The notes below the pieces were generated by a model. The model was not told the origin of the DNA and ran no database searches. It saw nothing but the letters and a program-made list of their open reading frames with translations. A program made the position numbers and the translations under genes. A stretch of 64,000 bases of DNA from Actinomyces johnsonii (GTDB lineage: Bacteria > Actinomycetota > Actinomycetes > Actinomycetales > Actinomycetaceae), in assembly GCF_006546835.1 (NCBI RefSeq), contig NZ_VICB01000003.1, positions 451,003 to 515,002 of the forward strand, read 5' to 3'. Below are positions 25,311 to 34,339 of this stretch, in pieces (within the stretch, counting starts at the first letter, position 1; each line of letters starts with the position of its first letter).

Positions 25311-26207
25311 AGTTCAGGTAACAGCCCTTTCGAGCGTCTTGTCACCGTCCCCGTCACCGGTTCCACCCAGGATGATCTGCGCGATGCCTTGACGGGGCCC
25401 GAAGCGAGTTCCTGGCCGCACCTGTCCGCCCTGCGCGCACTGCGCCAGACCGCCGGCAGGGGGCGATCCGGCCATTCTTGGATCACTCCGGACGACGGCG
25501 CGCTCCTGGTCTCCGTGGTCCTGCGTCCCCTCGTTCCGGCCGAGCGCCTGGCCTGGCTGCCGCTGTTGGCCGGGTTGGCGGTCCGAGACGCCCTGGCGCC
25601 CTTCCTTGAGGAGCTCGAGTGGCGGCTGGGCACCAAGTGGCCCAACGATGTCGTTGCCGAGCCCAAGGATCCGTCGACCGTTGACGTGATACCCGGCTGG
25701 GCCGGATCCCGCAAGATCGCCGGAGTTCTCAGTGAGCTCATCACCCAGGATCCCTCCGAGGCCCCTGCCGCTCGGCGACCGGCATCCGAGGAGGTTCCCG
25801 CCTCCCGCGATCAGGCGCCCGTAGTCGTCCTCGGCATCGGCGTCAACATCGCTCAGGAGGCCGATGACCTGCCGGTGGCATGGGCGGGCTCCTTGCGCAC
25901 ACTCGGTGCGTTTGATGCGGACGCCGATGCCGCAGAGGCCATTCTCGAGGTGATCGGCCATCAGCTGGTCAGGCGCCTGGAGCAGTGGGAGGCGGTGGAC
26001 GGCGATGTCGACGCCGGGGAGGGAGTCCTCGGGGGCGAGTTGCGCGCAGCCCTGACCACCCTGGGGCAGCGGGTCAGCGTCCAGGCGCCCGGAGGCGAGC
26101 TCGACGGGCTGGCCGTCGACGTCACCCCAGCCCTGGTGCTGCGCGACCAGGGCGGTGATATCGAGGTCCGCGCCGGTGACGTGACCCTGGTGCGCGTCGA
26201 GGAATGA
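25308..26207 (+). CDS. birA: Biotin-[acetyl-CoA-carboxylase] ligase
   Basis: The product (299 residues) attaches biotin to carboxylase subunits. The biotinyl-AMP site TAGRGRSGHSWITP and the KWPNDV motif are intact, and a small C-terminal SH3-like domain (about 245-295) follows. There is no N-terminal DNA-binding domain, so this is a group I ligase without repressor function. An insertion of about 35 residues (near 145-165), rich in Pro, Ala and Glu, splits the central domain. Confidence 0.94.
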   Translation: MSSGNSPFERLVTVPVTGSTQDDLRDALTGPEASSWPHLSALRALRQTAGRGRSGHSWITPDDGALLVSVVLRPLVPAERLAWLPLLAGLAVRDALAPFLEELEWRLGTKWPNDVVAEPKDPSTVDVIPGWAGSRKIAGVLSELITQDPSEAPAARRPASEEVPASRDQAPVVVLGIGVNIAQEADDLPVAWAGSLRTLGAFDADADAAEAILEVIGHQLVRRLEQWEAVDGDVDAGEGVLGGELRAALTTLGQRVSVQAPGGELDGLAVDVTPALVLRDQGGDIEVRAGDVTLVRVEE

Positions 26208-26279
26208 CCCCGATGGGTCGTGGACACGTGCTGTCCCGGGCAATGAATCTCTCGATGAGCATCCTCGTGTGATCTGCGC

Positions 26280-26294
26280 TACTCTGGCTGGGTG
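26280..26294 (+). promoter_or_regulatory. Leaderless-type promoter of the cyclase gene
   Basis: TACTCT at 26280-26285, six bases, GTG 26292. Confidence 0.6.
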
Positions 26295-27446
26295 ATATTA
26301 GACAGCCAAGCGAGCAAGGGGCGCATCTCGGACCCGCAGGAGGTTCGGGGAGGCGCCCAGCATGAGGCTCACGGGGGTTCCCGACGTGTGAAGGACAGGG
26401 CCGCCGTCGGGGCCGACCCCAAGGGGCGGGACACCCTGGCGGGGCATGAGCACCTGCTGCTGGGGGAGGTCCCCAGCCTCACCCTGAGCGAGGTGGCCCA
26501 GCGGGCCGGAACCAGCCTGGAGATGGCGCAGAAGTTCTGGCGGGCCATGGGGTTCGCCGATGTCGAGCCGGATGCGGTCCACTTCACTCAGCAGGATGTT
26601 GATGCGCTGCGGGATACTGCGACGCTGCTCGGTGAGACCTGCGACTCCGCACTGGCCTCGGCCAGTGTGCTCGAGCTTCTGAGGGCCCAGTCCTACACGA
26701 TGGACCGTCTGGTCCTGTGGGAGTTGGAGACCTTCGTCACCGATCTCGGTGAGCGTCTCGACCTGGATGACACCTCGGCGCGGCTGGTCGCCCTGGATCG
26801 TATCGACGGCCTGGTGGACCTCCTGTCCCGGCAACTGACCTATGTATGGCGCCGTCATATGGCCTCCATCCTGGGACGTACCGATGCGGAAGTCTCCGCC
26901 CGGGGGCGCGAGGACACCGGCCCCGACCTCTATCCGCTCATCCGATCTCTGGGATTCGTCGACATCGTCTCCTTCACCCAGCGGGCCCAGGGTATGAGCA
27001 AGGCGGCCCTGACCCACATGCTCGAGGGCTTCGAGAACACGGCCCGCGACGTCATCACCTCGCGGGGTGCGCGTGTGGTCAAGACGATCGGCGATGCCGT
27101 CATGTACATCTCCGACGACCTGCTGATCGCCGCCGACGTCGTTACCGCCCTGGTCGAAGAGCTCCAGAAGGGGCCCGACGCCATCCGGGTCCGGGCCAGC
27201 CTCGTCGAGGGGCGGGTCATCTCCCGCTCCGGGGACGTATTCGGGCCCACCGTCAATCTGGCGTCACGGCTCGTGGACACGGCCGAGCCCGGCGGTATCC
27301 GCCTGGATGAGGCGACCGCTATGGCCATTCTCCATTCGCCGCAGGCCGGCAGGTACCGGGTGGGGCAGTGCCATGAGGTCGTGGCCAAAGGGCTCGGGCA
27401 GATCATCCCCTGGTCCCTGGAAAGGATCTCACCGACCCGGTCCTGA
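26292..27446 (+). CDS. Class III adenylate/guanylate cyclase
   Basis: The product (384 residues) has an N-terminal helical regulatory half (about 55-210) that begins like a helix-turn-helix, followed by a catalytic domain (about 215-375). Metal-binding aspartates are in GFVDIVSFTQ and TIGDAVMYI. The purine-selecting lysine is in VVKTIGD and the transition-state Asn/Arg are in VNLASRL, so it should be active. The architecture resembles the pH-sensing mycobacterial cyclase Rv1264, with an autoinhibitory N-terminal domain; that comparison is inferred from layout. It is soluble, with no membrane segment. Confidence 0.88.
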   Translation: MILDSQASKGRISDPQEVRGGAQHEAHGGSRRVKDRAAVGADPKGRDTLAGHEHLLLGEVPSLTLSEVAQRAGTSLEMAQKFWRAMGFADVEPDAVHFTQQDVDALRDTATLLGETCDSALASASVLELLRAQSYTMDRLVLWELETFVTDLGERLDLDDTSARLVALDRIDGLVDLLSRQLTYVWRRHMASILGRTDAEVSARGREDTGPDLYPLIRSLGFVDIVSFTQRAQGMSKAALTHMLEGFENTARDVITSRGARVVKTIGDAVMYISDDLLIAADVVTALVEELQKGPDAIRVRASLVEGRVISRSGDVFGPTVNLASRLVDTAEPGGIRLDEATAMAILHSPQAGRYRVGQCHEVVAKGLGQIIPWSLERISPTRS

Positions 27447-27659
27447 GACGAGCCGAGTGGCCCGAAGCCTCCGTTATCATCTCGTTATCCAGTGATCGCC
27501 CATCTGTTGAGGGGTCACGCTCGGATCGCGGTTTGCCGCTGTATCTCCTGAGAAACCCGTTCTGCTCGTCGAGGAGCGGCAGGTCCGCCGCCTCGGTGCT
27601 GGTCACGTCCCGGTATCTTCTCCGCCCCTGGGACGATGGCGGGCGGGTGCATCGTCGCC

Positions 27660-27675
27660 TAACATCGCGGATGTG
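27660..27675 (+). promoter_or_regulatory. Leaderless-type promoter of the OmpR-type regulator
   Basis: TAACAT at 27660-27665, seven bases, GTG 27673. The other 210 bases back to the cyclase gene show no gene. Confidence 0.55.
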
Positions 27676-28344
27676 ACAACTGTTCTGCTCGTCGAAGACG
27701 ACCCTGCCATCTCCGAGCCCCTTGCCCGCGCCTTCGGGCGCGAGGGCTATGAGGTTCTCACTCACGGCACTGGTAAAGGTGCCCTCGAGGAGGTTTCGGC
27801 CGCCGACATCATCGTCCTGGACCTCGGCCTGCCAGATATCGACGGTCTGGACGTGGCCCGTCAGGTGCGCGCTCAGGGCCTGACTATCCCGATCCTCATG
27901 CTCACCGCACGCAGCGAGGACTCCGACCTCGTCGTCGGTCTGGATGCCGGAGCCGACGACTATGTCACCAAGCCGTTCCGTCTGGCCGAGCTGCTGGCCA
28001 GGGTGCGGGCGCAGGTGCGTCGCGCCTCGGGTGAGGCCACGGAGGACGAGTTGAGCTTCGGGGAGATTCGGGTCGACGTCGCCGCCCACAGGGCCTTCGT
28101 CGGCTCACGGGAGCTGCAGCTGACGACTCGCGAGTTCGAGCTGCTGCGCGTCCTGGTGCGCGCCGGGGGAGACGTCGCCTCCGGGGAGGACATCCTCAAG
28201 GAGGTCTGGGGCGAGGATCCCACCGGGAGCCCCCAGACCCTTCAGATGCACGCCACCTGGCTGCGCCGCAAGCTCGGCGACGACGAGGAGCGGCCCGCGC
28301 TTCTGCTGGCCCAGGAGGACGGCTACCACCTGGCTGCCGGCTGA
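27673..28344 (+). CDS. Response regulator, OmpR/PhoB family
   Basis: The product (223 residues) has an N-terminal receiver with the phosphoacceptor aspartate at about 50 (VLDLGLPDIDG) and KPF at the switch lysine. A C-terminal winged helix includes RELQLTTREFELLRVLV and LRRKLGDDEE. It is followed after 94 bases by a sensor kinase gene, so the two form a system. The signal and targets are unknown. Confidence 0.93.
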   Translation: MTTVLLVEDDPAISEPLARAFGREGYEVLTHGTGKGALEEVSAADIIVLDLGLPDIDGLDVARQVRAQGLTIPILMLTARSEDSDLVVGLDAGADDYVTKPFRLAELLARVRAQVRRASGEATEDELSFGEIRVDVAAHRAFVGSRELQLTTREFELLRVLVRAGGDVASGEDILKEVWGEDPTGSPQTLQMHATWLRRKLGDDEERPALLLAQEDGYHLAAG

Positions 28345-28438
28345 GCCGCTGATGAGCCATTGACCGGGGCGGAATCCCGGATGCCGCCGAACAAGGGAGC
28401 CGCCCCGGATACCTGATTGTGTCTGAAGGAGGACAGCC

Positions 28439-29515
28439 ATGCGCCGCTACGCCATGACGATGACGATGGCAGCGGTGTCAGTGGCCATCCTCCTGCTGGG
28501 ACTGCCACTGGGGGGCGCCTGGATCGCTAGCGCGCTGCGCACCGCCGGGGGCGAGAACCGGGTCACCATCATCGGCACCGTCATCCTCACGGTCCTGGTG
28601 CTCACCGGAACCGCGCTCACGGCGGCCTCCGTCGTGGCCTCCCGGGCGGCCAGGCGTATCTCTGCGCCCCTCATCTACCTGGCCGCCGAGGCCGAGCAGC
28701 TCGGCAGCGGTCAGGTCCGCCCGCGGCTGCGCTCCTCGGGGATCGAGGAGATCGACCTGGTCCAGGCCGAGCTCGTACGCTCGGCCGAGCGCGTGGCCGG
28801 GCGGATTGCCGCCGAGCGCCAGTTCGCCTCCGATGCCTCGCACCAGCTGCGCACGCCATTGACCAGCCTGTCCCTGCGTCTGGAGGAGATCGGGCTGCTC
28901 GCCAGTGAGGATGAGGTGAGAGCTGAGGCCCACGCCTGCCTGGAGCAGGTCGAGCGGCTCACCGGCGTCGTCGAGGACCTGCTCAAGGTCTCACGCCGGA
29001 CCGGTGGCGGAACGACCGAGGCCCTTCACCTTAAGGACATCTTCGCCCAGCAGCGCGAAGAGTGGGAGCCTGCCTTCGAGCAGGCCGGACGCACCATCAC
29101 CTTCCGCGACGAGATCAGCCACCCGGTCCTGGCCACACCCGGCTCCCTGGCCCAGGTGCTGGCCACCGTCGTCGAGAACTCCCTGCGTTACGGGGCCGGG
29201 ACGACCTCGGTGAGCGTGCGCAGCGCCAACGGCGGTCACGCCGTCTTCATCGATATCGCCGACGAGGGCGAGGGCGTGGCGGAGGACATCGCCCCGCATG
29301 TTTTCGAGCGGCACGTCTCCGGCTACGGTTCCACCGGCGTGGGCCTGGCGCTGGCCAAGGACCTCGTCGAGGCCGACGGCGGCCGCATCGAGTTGTCCCA
29401 GCGCAGTCCGGCCGTCTTCTCCATCCTGCTCAACGCCGTCCCCAAGTCCCTGGACCCCAACAACGTCCTGCCGCAAGGGGCGCTGGTCTCCGTGGGCCGA
29501 CGCCGTCGGTTCTGA
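28439..29515 (+). CDS. Sensor histidine kinase, HisKA type
   Basis: The product (358 residues) has two membrane helices (about 8-31 and 42-66) with almost no periplasmic loop, a HAMP-like linker, the phosphoacceptor H135 in SDASHQLRTPLTSL, and an ATPase domain with VVENSLRYGAG and STGVGLALAKDLVEADGG. The short external region suggests sensing within the membrane or through a partner. GGAGGA precedes the ATG. It pairs with the upstream OmpR-type regulator. Confidence 0.93.
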   Translation: MRRYAMTMTMAAVSVAILLLGLPLGGAWIASALRTAGGENRVTIIGTVILTVLVLTGTALTAASVVASRAARRISAPLIYLAAEAEQLGSGQVRPRLRSSGIEEIDLVQAELVRSAERVAGRIAAERQFASDASHQLRTPLTSLSLRLEEIGLLASEDEVRAEAHACLEQVERLTGVVEDLLKVSRRTGGGTTEALHLKDIFAQQREEWEPAFEQAGRTITFRDEISHPVLATPGSLAQVLATVVENSLRYGAGTTSVSVRSANGGHAVFIDIADEGEGVAEDIAPHVFERHVSGYGSTGVGLALAKDLVEADGGRIELSQRSPAVFSILLNAVPKSLDPNNVLPQGALVSVGRRRRF

Positions 29516-29529
29516 CCGCTCGCGCAATG

Positions 29530-29596
29530 CGCGGACGCGCCATAGTCCTCGAAGACTGGCCTTGCGGGACAGTCTGCGGCCTAAGGCGCGTCCGCG
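29530..29596. terminator. Two-layer hairpin between convergent genes
   Basis: CGCGGACGCGCC (29530-29541) pairs perfectly with GGCGCGTCCGCG (29585-29596). Inside, AGACTG pairs with CAGTCT. It can serve both the kinase gene (plus) and dedA (minus). Confidence 0.7.
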
Positions 29597-29625
29597 ATGG
29601 AGGGGATGGGAGGAGGCGGGGTGCG

Positions 29626-30327
29626 TCAGGACTTCTGACGACGGGACCTGATGAACTTTGAGATGGCGGAAGCGAGCATCGGCGCGACCGAGATGAAGAC
29701 GATCACCAGGATCATGGCGTCGATGTTCTCCTGGATCCACTGGAAGGAACCCAGGAAGTAGCCCAGCCAGGTGATGCCGAAGGCCCAGAAGGCGGCGCCC
29801 AGGACGTTGAAGGTGATGAAGTGGCGGTAGTGCATCTTGCCCACGCCGGCGATGACGGGCGTGAAGGTGCGCACGATCGGCACGAACTGGGCGAGGGTGA
29901 CGGCCTTGCCGCCGTGGCGCTCGAAAAAGGCCGAGGTTCGGTCCACATACTCCTGCTTAAACAAGCGCGAGTCGGGCTTGTTGAAGATCGCGGGTCCCAC
30001 CTTGCGGCCAATGAGGTAGCCGGTCTGGTTGCCGGCGATGGCGGCCAGAAACACGAGGGGCGCCGCCACCCAGATGTGGACGCCGACGGCTCCGGTGCCC
30101 ACGAACATCCCCAGGGTGAAGAGCAGGGAGTCGCCGGGCAGGAAGAAGCCGATGAGCAGACCGGTTTCGGCGAAGATGACGAGCATGACGCCGACGATGG
30201 CCCAGGGGCCGAACCATTTGACGATCGTTGTGATGAGGTTCGCGGCGTCGAGCCATTCGGGGCCGAGCATCGGGACGTGGGCGGCGGGCAGGTTCAGTGC
30301 CGGGGCCAAGACGGTCAGGGCAGTCAC
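29626..30327 (-). CDS. DedA-family membrane protein
   Basis: The product (233 residues) has the DedA/VTT (SNARE-associated) features: FAETGLLIGFFLPGDSLL, AAIAGNQTGYLIGRKVG and FVPIVRTFTPVIAGVGKM, with its conserved Gly, Pro and Arg. Some family members are undecaprenyl-phosphate or phospholipid flippases, which would suit the envelope-glycan genes downstream, but this member's role is unproven. Translation is probably leaderless from GTG 30327. Confidence 0.9.
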   Translation of the reverse strand: MTALTVLAPALNLPAAHVPMLGPEWLDAANLITTIVKWFGPWAIVGVMLVIFAETGLLIGFFLPGDSLLFTLGMFVGTGAVGVHIWVAAPLVFLAAIAGNQTGYLIGRKVGPAIFNKPDSRLFKQEYVDRTSAFFERHGGKAVTLAQFVPIVRTFTPVIAGVGKMHYRHFITFNVLGAAFWAFGITWLGYFLGSFQWIQENIDAMILVIVFISVAPMLASAISKFIRSRRQKS

Positions 30328-30339
30328 CGTGCAAGGCTA
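30325..30339 (-). promoter_or_regulatory. Leaderless-type promoter of dedA
   Basis: Minus strand: TAGCCT, six bases, GTG. Confidence 0.6.
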
Positions 30340-30441
30340 AGCGGCGTTCCGGCAACCTGCCGTGAGAGTGGTCCCCTCCGGGCTGTGGAATCGGGCACTC
30401 CGCTGCCGATGCGCCTCGGCGCGCCCACTCGCCCCCGTGCT

Positions 30442-31011
30442 TCAGGGACGGGCTGCGGCCGGGAGTTGGGATTCGATGTCGTCACCGGCAGGGTCGTCAC
30501 CGCCGGTGCCGGTACTGCCGCCAGGACGACCGATGCCGTCGGCGTCGTCGTCGCGGTCCTTATGACCGGTGAAAACGATGTAGTGGTAGAAGACGAACCG
30601 GAAGGCGGTCCCCAGTCCGAAACCGACGACGTAGGCTGCGATATTGTCCGCCAAAGGTGAGGTAAGTCCCAGCACATGGTGGGTGAAGAGCAGGCAGAAC
30701 TGGGAGATGACGATTCCGCCCAGGTTGGCCAGGCCGAACAGGGTGGCCTCACGGGCGACGTTCTTCCGGGTGCGGCCCCGGTAGGTCCAGTAGCGGTTTG
30801 CCAGCCAGGAGAAGACGGTCGCGGTCGAGGAGGCCAGGAGCTGAGCGGAGTTCGGATGCCCGGCGAGGAAGCCTGTGGGTCCGTGCTGGAACAGGTTGAA
30901 CAGGCTGGCATCGATCACGTAGGCCGCAGCGCCCACCATGCCGAACTGCATGAACTCCTTGATGAGGGCGATGAGCCGCTGCGTCAAGGAAATGCTGGGG
31001 GAGCGCGTCAT
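30442..31011 (-). CDS. GtrA-family membrane protein
   Basis: The product (189 residues) has four hydrophobic helices and the GtrA/DPMS signature: FMQFGMVGAAAYVIDASLFNL, then TVFSWLANRYWTYRGR, then GLGTAFRFVFYHYIVF. Such proteins help move polyprenyl-phosphate-linked sugars across the membrane or assist GT2 enzymes. The C-terminal 40 residues are acidic and disordered. ATG 31011 is chosen over 31020 because a -10 element lies seven bases before it. Confidence 0.88.
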   Translation of the reverse strand: MTRSPSISLTQRLIALIKEFMQFGMVGAAAYVIDASLFNLFQHGPTGFLAGHPNSAQLLASSTATVFSWLANRYWTYRGRTRKNVAREATLFGLANLGGIVISQFCLLFTHHVLGLTSPLADNIAAYVVGFGLGTAFRFVFYHYIVFTGHKDRDDDADGIGRPGGSTGTGGDDPAGDDIESQLPAAARP

Positions 31012-31024
31012 GATCGGCATCCTA
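31009..31024 (-). promoter_or_regulatory. Leaderless-type promoter of gtrA-like gene
   Basis: Minus strand: TAGGAT, seven bases, ATG 31011. Confidence 0.55.
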
Positions 31025-31060
31025 TGTCGGTCTCAGTTACGTCACGCAAGCTGAAACCGG

Positions 31061-32317
31061 TCACGGAACCCAGTGAACGCTGACGCTGCCGAAGTCCCAC
31101 ACCCAGGAGACCCACACCAGCTGGCCGACGACGCAGACCGCCAGCAGCGCCAGTCGGCGTCGGGTGGTTCCGGCCGCGGCGGCCAGCGCCCAGCCCGCCG
31201 GGGCCAGGGGCAGTAGCAGGCGCAGCACCGACGTCGTCGGATCGAAGAAGGCCAGCAAGTAAAGGAGGTAGCCCAGGCACCAGAACCAGACGGCGGGCCC
31301 CAGGGCATGGAGGCCGGGGGCGCTCAACAGCAGAGCCACGGCCACCAGGACGACGACGAGCAGGATCGGCCCCAGGTGGGGGCCCACCCAGTCGCCCATT
31401 CGGGTCAGCCATGGTGTGAAGAGGATCAGGTTATTGCCGCGCCAGGAGGTCTCGGTGGCCGTGTAGGCGTCCTGGCGGCCCGTGGTCATCCAGGCGATAG
31501 CCGGCCAGGCCAGGGCAGCCGCGCAGGTGATCAGTGCCAGGGTCAGGAGGCGCCAGCGCCCGCTCGGGTTCTGGGGCGCGTGCCCCGGCAGGAGTTTGGG
31601 GAACCGGGCCGGTGGGAGCCAGCCCCTGGCGCAGGCCACCTCCCATGCCCACCACAGCCCCAGTGCCGCCCCCAGTGGGACGCCGACGGGCCGGGCGAAG
31701 CAGGCGGCCACCGCGAAGGGGATCGCCGCGAGCGCCTGCCCACGGCTCGCCTGCCACAGCGTCAGCCCCACCAGCCCCAATCCCAGGGACTCGGCGTAGG
31801 GGACCTGGAGGACAGCGGCGCACGGCGAGGACCACACTAGGGCCACTGCCCACAAGGAGGTCTGTCGCCCCGTCACCGGTGAGAGCCAGTGGTCCATCGC
31901 GACCGCCGCGCCCGCCGAGGCCAGGATCGATACGATCGCGGCGCGCGTGTAGAAGGACCATCCGGTCCAAGCCAGTAGGGAGGCCAGGCCGCTCAGCAGT
32001 GGCATGAAGGCCCAGGTGTTTTGCGTGACCCGTCCGTCGGCACTGACGGGCAGCCGGGCGGGGTATCCCTCCTCGATGATTCGGTTGTACCAGCCGGCGT
32101 CCCAGAAGCGCATGTGTTCCTCCCAGGACGGTGCGGCCCCGCCCCAGGGGGTGGCCGGTGTGTCTTGGGCGCCCAGGCGCAGGATGAGGAAGGTCAGGAT
32201 GCTCGCCGCCGCCCAAACGGATAGGACCTGGAGGGGGCGGGGCAGGCGGGACAATGGGCCGTGCGAGGTTTGCGGTACCTGCTGGATGGTGGAGGAGTCT
32301 GCGGCGGGTGGCGTCAC
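31061..32317 (-). CDS. Integral-membrane mannosyltransferase, PIG-V/Gpi18-like
   Basis: The product (418 residues) has about nine hydrophobic segments. Near the N-terminus the first external loop holds RFWDAGWYNRIIEEGYP, the catalytic-aspartate motif of the PIG-V-like GT-C mannosyltransferases. These use polyprenyl-phosphate-mannose on the outer face. The acceptor here is unknown: a lipoglycan or surface protein mannosylation are options. It shares orientation with gtrA but each has its own predicted promoter. It is divergent from purK. Confidence 0.78.
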   Translation of the reverse strand: MTPPAADSSTIQQVPQTSHGPLSRLPRPLQVLSVWAAASILTFLILRLGAQDTPATPWGGAAPSWEEHMRFWDAGWYNRIIEEGYPARLPVSADGRVTQNTWAFMPLLSGLASLLAWTGWSFYTRAAIVSILASAGAAVAMDHWLSPVTGRQTSLWAVALVWSSPCAAVLQVPYAESLGLGLVGLTLWQASRGQALAAIPFAVAACFARPVGVPLGAALGLWWAWEVACARGWLPPARFPKLLPGHAPQNPSGRWRLLTLALITCAAALAWPAIAWMTTGRQDAYTATETSWRGNNLILFTPWLTRMGDWVGPHLGPILLVVVLVAVALLLSAPGLHALGPAVWFWCLGYLLYLLAFFDPTTSVLRLLLPLAPAGWALAAAAGTTRRRLALLAVCVVGQLVWVSWVWDFGSVSVHWVP

Positions 32318-32329
32318 GGCCCCACCCTA
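32315..32329 (-). promoter_or_regulatory. Leaderless-type promoter of the mannosyltransferase gene
   Basis: Minus strand: TAGGGT, six bases, GTG. Confidence 0.6.
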
Positions 32330-32372
32330 CGGTCTGGCGGTCCGCCTGCGGTGTGGTCTCGCCGTGGGCGGG

Positions 32373-32387
32373 TAGCCTTGGGGTGTG
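32373..32387 (+). promoter_or_regulatory. Leaderless-type promoter of purK
   Basis: TAGCCT at 32373-32378, six bases, GTG 32385. Confidence 0.6.
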
Positions 32388-33680
32388 AGCGCACCCATTG
32401 TTGCCGTGATCGGGGGCGGGCAGTTGGCCCGCATGATGCAGGAGGAGGCTAGCGCCCTGGGCATTCACCTGAGGGCACTGATAGAGGCCGCTGATGGTTC
32501 CACCGGCCAGGTGACTCCGGATGCGCCTGTCGGTGCGGCCGACGACGAGGCGGCCGTGCGCGCCGTTGTCGCCGGGGACGGTACTCAGGGGCTCGGAGGG
32601 GAGCCGGCCGCGGTCCTCACCTTCGAGCACGAGCATCAGGACTCGGCTCTCCTGGAGCGTCTCCAGTCCGAGGGCATCAGCGTCCAGCCCACTCCGCAGG
32701 CCTTGATGTTGGCCCGCGACAAGCTGGCCATGCGCCGGGCCATGGGCGAGGCCGGGCTTCCGCAGCCCGCTTGGGCCGAGGTCGGCGGACCTCAGCAGGA
32801 GACCGCCGAGCAGATGACCGAGGCCGTGGAGACCTTCGCCGGTGAGCACGGTTGGCCCGTGGTACTCAAGACGCCACGCGGCGGCTACGACGGCCATGGC
32901 GTCCTGCTGGTACGCAGCGCCGAGTCCCTGCGCGAGGGGGAGGCGGCCGAGTGGATCGCCTCGGTGGCCCTCGCCCGCGCCGGTCAGAGCGACGGCCAGG
33001 GGGCTGGTGGGGGAGGCAGCCTCGGCGGGGTCGCGGTGACCAGTCTTGTGGTGGAGCAGGCGATCCCCTTCACCCGCGAACTGGCGGTTCTGCTGGCTCG
33101 CAGCCCCAGCGGGAAGGTGGCCGTGTGGCCGGTGGCCCAGACGGTTCAGGAGAACGGTATGTGCGCCGAGGTGCTGGCGCCGGCACCTGGTCTCGACTCG
33201 GCCGCCGTTGAGGAGGCCGAGCTCATCGGTCGGGCGGTGGCGGAGAGCGCCGAGGTCACCGGGGTGCTCGCCGTCGAGCTCTTCGCTGTCGAGACCTTCG
33301 GGGAACCCACGCGCCTGTACGTCAACGAGCTGGCGATGAGGCCCCACAACTCCGGTCACTGGACCCAGGACGGGGCCGTCACCAGCCAGTTCGCCCAGCA
33401 TCTTCGCGCGGTTCTCGACCTGCCGCTGGGAGCCACCGATGCAACGGCGCCCACTACCATCATGGTCAACCTCATCGGCGGCCAGCACGAGCCGGGGGCC
33501 GACGCCCTGGCCCGGGCCATGGCCCTCCAGCCCGACGCCCGAATCCACCTCTACGGCAAGCAGTGGCGCCCGGGGCGCAAGCTCGGGCACGTCAATATGA
33601 CAGTCGGGCCGGATCAGGATGTCGCCGAGGTCGTCGAGCAGGCGCGCGGCGTTGTCGCCATTCTGCGCGGGGACGCCTGA
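32385..33680 (+). CDS. purK: 5-(carboxyamino)imidazole ribonucleotide synthase
   Basis: This 431-residue ATP-grasp enzyme carboxylates AIR to N5-CAIR in purine synthesis. [11 protein letters not shown] opens the protein, [12 protein letters not shown] is the ATP-grasp lysine region, and [18 protein letters not shown] is the family signature. Two short Gly/Ser-rich insertions make it longer than the usual 355-400 residues, notably [13 protein letters not shown] near 205-217. purE follows directly, completing the two-step route. Confidence 0.95.
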   Translation: MSAPIVAVIGGGQLARMMQEEASALGIHLRALIEAADGSTGQVTPDAPVGAADDEAAVRAVVAGDGTQGLGGEPAAVLTFEHEHQDSALLERLQSEGISVQPTPQALMLARDKLAMRRAMGEAGLPQPAWAEVGGPQQETAEQMTEAVETFAGEHGWPVVLKTPRGGYDGHGVLLVRSAESLREGEAAEWIASVALARAGQSDGQGAGGGGSLGGVAVTSLVVEQAIPFTRELAVLLARSPSGKVAVWPVAQTVQENGMCAEVLAPAPGLDSAAVEEAELIGRAVAESAEVTGVLAVELFAVETFGEPTRLYVNELAMRPHNSGHWTQDGAVTSQFAQHLRAVLDLPLGATDATAPTTIMVNLIGGQHEPGADALARAMALQPDARIHLYGKQWRPGRKLGHVNMTVGPDQDVAEVVEQARGVVAILRGDA

Positions 33681-33753
33681 GCTGGGAACACCGCGCCACG
33701 GCTCGCAGCACACGGCGCACAGAGAACAGTGCACAGAGACAGGGAGTCAGCAT

Positions 33754-34296
33754 ATGAGTGAAGTCAGCGGAACGAAGGCGAGCAGGGGGCGGCCGGTGGT
33801 CGGCATCGTCATGGGCTCGGACTCGGACTGGCCGGTTATGGGGGCGGCCGCCGAGGTCCTCGACGAATTCGGTGTGGCCTACGAGGCCGACGTCGTCTCC
33901 GCCCACCGCATGCCTACCGAGATGATCGACTACGGCCGTGCCGCCGCCGGGCGGGGACTGAAAGTCATCATCGCCGGTGCCGGGGGAGCGGCCCACCTGC
34001 CCGGGATGCTGGCGGCCGTCACCGAGCTGCCGGTCATCGGGGTGCCTGTGCCGCTGAAGTACCTCGACGGCATGGACTCCCTGTTGTCCATCGTCCAGAT
34101 GCCGGCCGGGGTCCCAGTGGCCACTGTCTCCATCGGCGGGGCCCGCAACGCCGGGCTGCTGGCGGTGCGCATCCTTGCGTCCGGTCAGGGGCAGGAGGCC
34201 GACCGCCTGGGCGCCGCCATGCGGGCCTTCCAGAGGGACCTGGGCGAGGTCGCCCACGCTAAGGGCGCCGCCCTGCGCGAGCGGCTGCAGGATTGA
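33754..34296 (+). CDS. purE: N5-carboxyaminoimidazole ribonucleotide mutase
   Basis: The product (180 residues) converts N5-CAIR to [18 protein letters not shown] and VSAHRMP are the active-site motifs; [17 protein letters not shown] and [20 protein letters not shown] complete the family pattern. ATG 33754 has AGGGAG upstream, and the 73 bases after purK contain no other gene. An earlier in-frame start would overlap purK with unlikely sequence. Confidence 0.96.
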   Translation: MSEVSGTKASRGRPVVGIVMGSDSDWPVMGAAAEVLDEFGVAYEADVVSAHRMPTEMIDYGRAAAGRGLKVIIAGAGGAAHLPGMLAAVTELPVIGVPVPLKYLDGMDSLLSIVQMPAGVPVATVSIGGARNAGLLAVRILASGQGQEADRLGAAMRAFQRDLGEVAHAKGAALRERLQD

Positions 34297-34339
34297 TGAT
34301 CAACCGACCGTGCGAAGTGTGCGAAGGTCGTTGACCATG

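Noticed and set aside
31431..33734. A very long open frame (about 767 codons) on the minus strand across the mannosyltransferase and purK genes
   Set aside because: It is an antisense or off-frame shadow typical of high-GC coding DNA. Its composition is biased to Gly, Arg, His and Asp with no domain, and real genes occupy the region.
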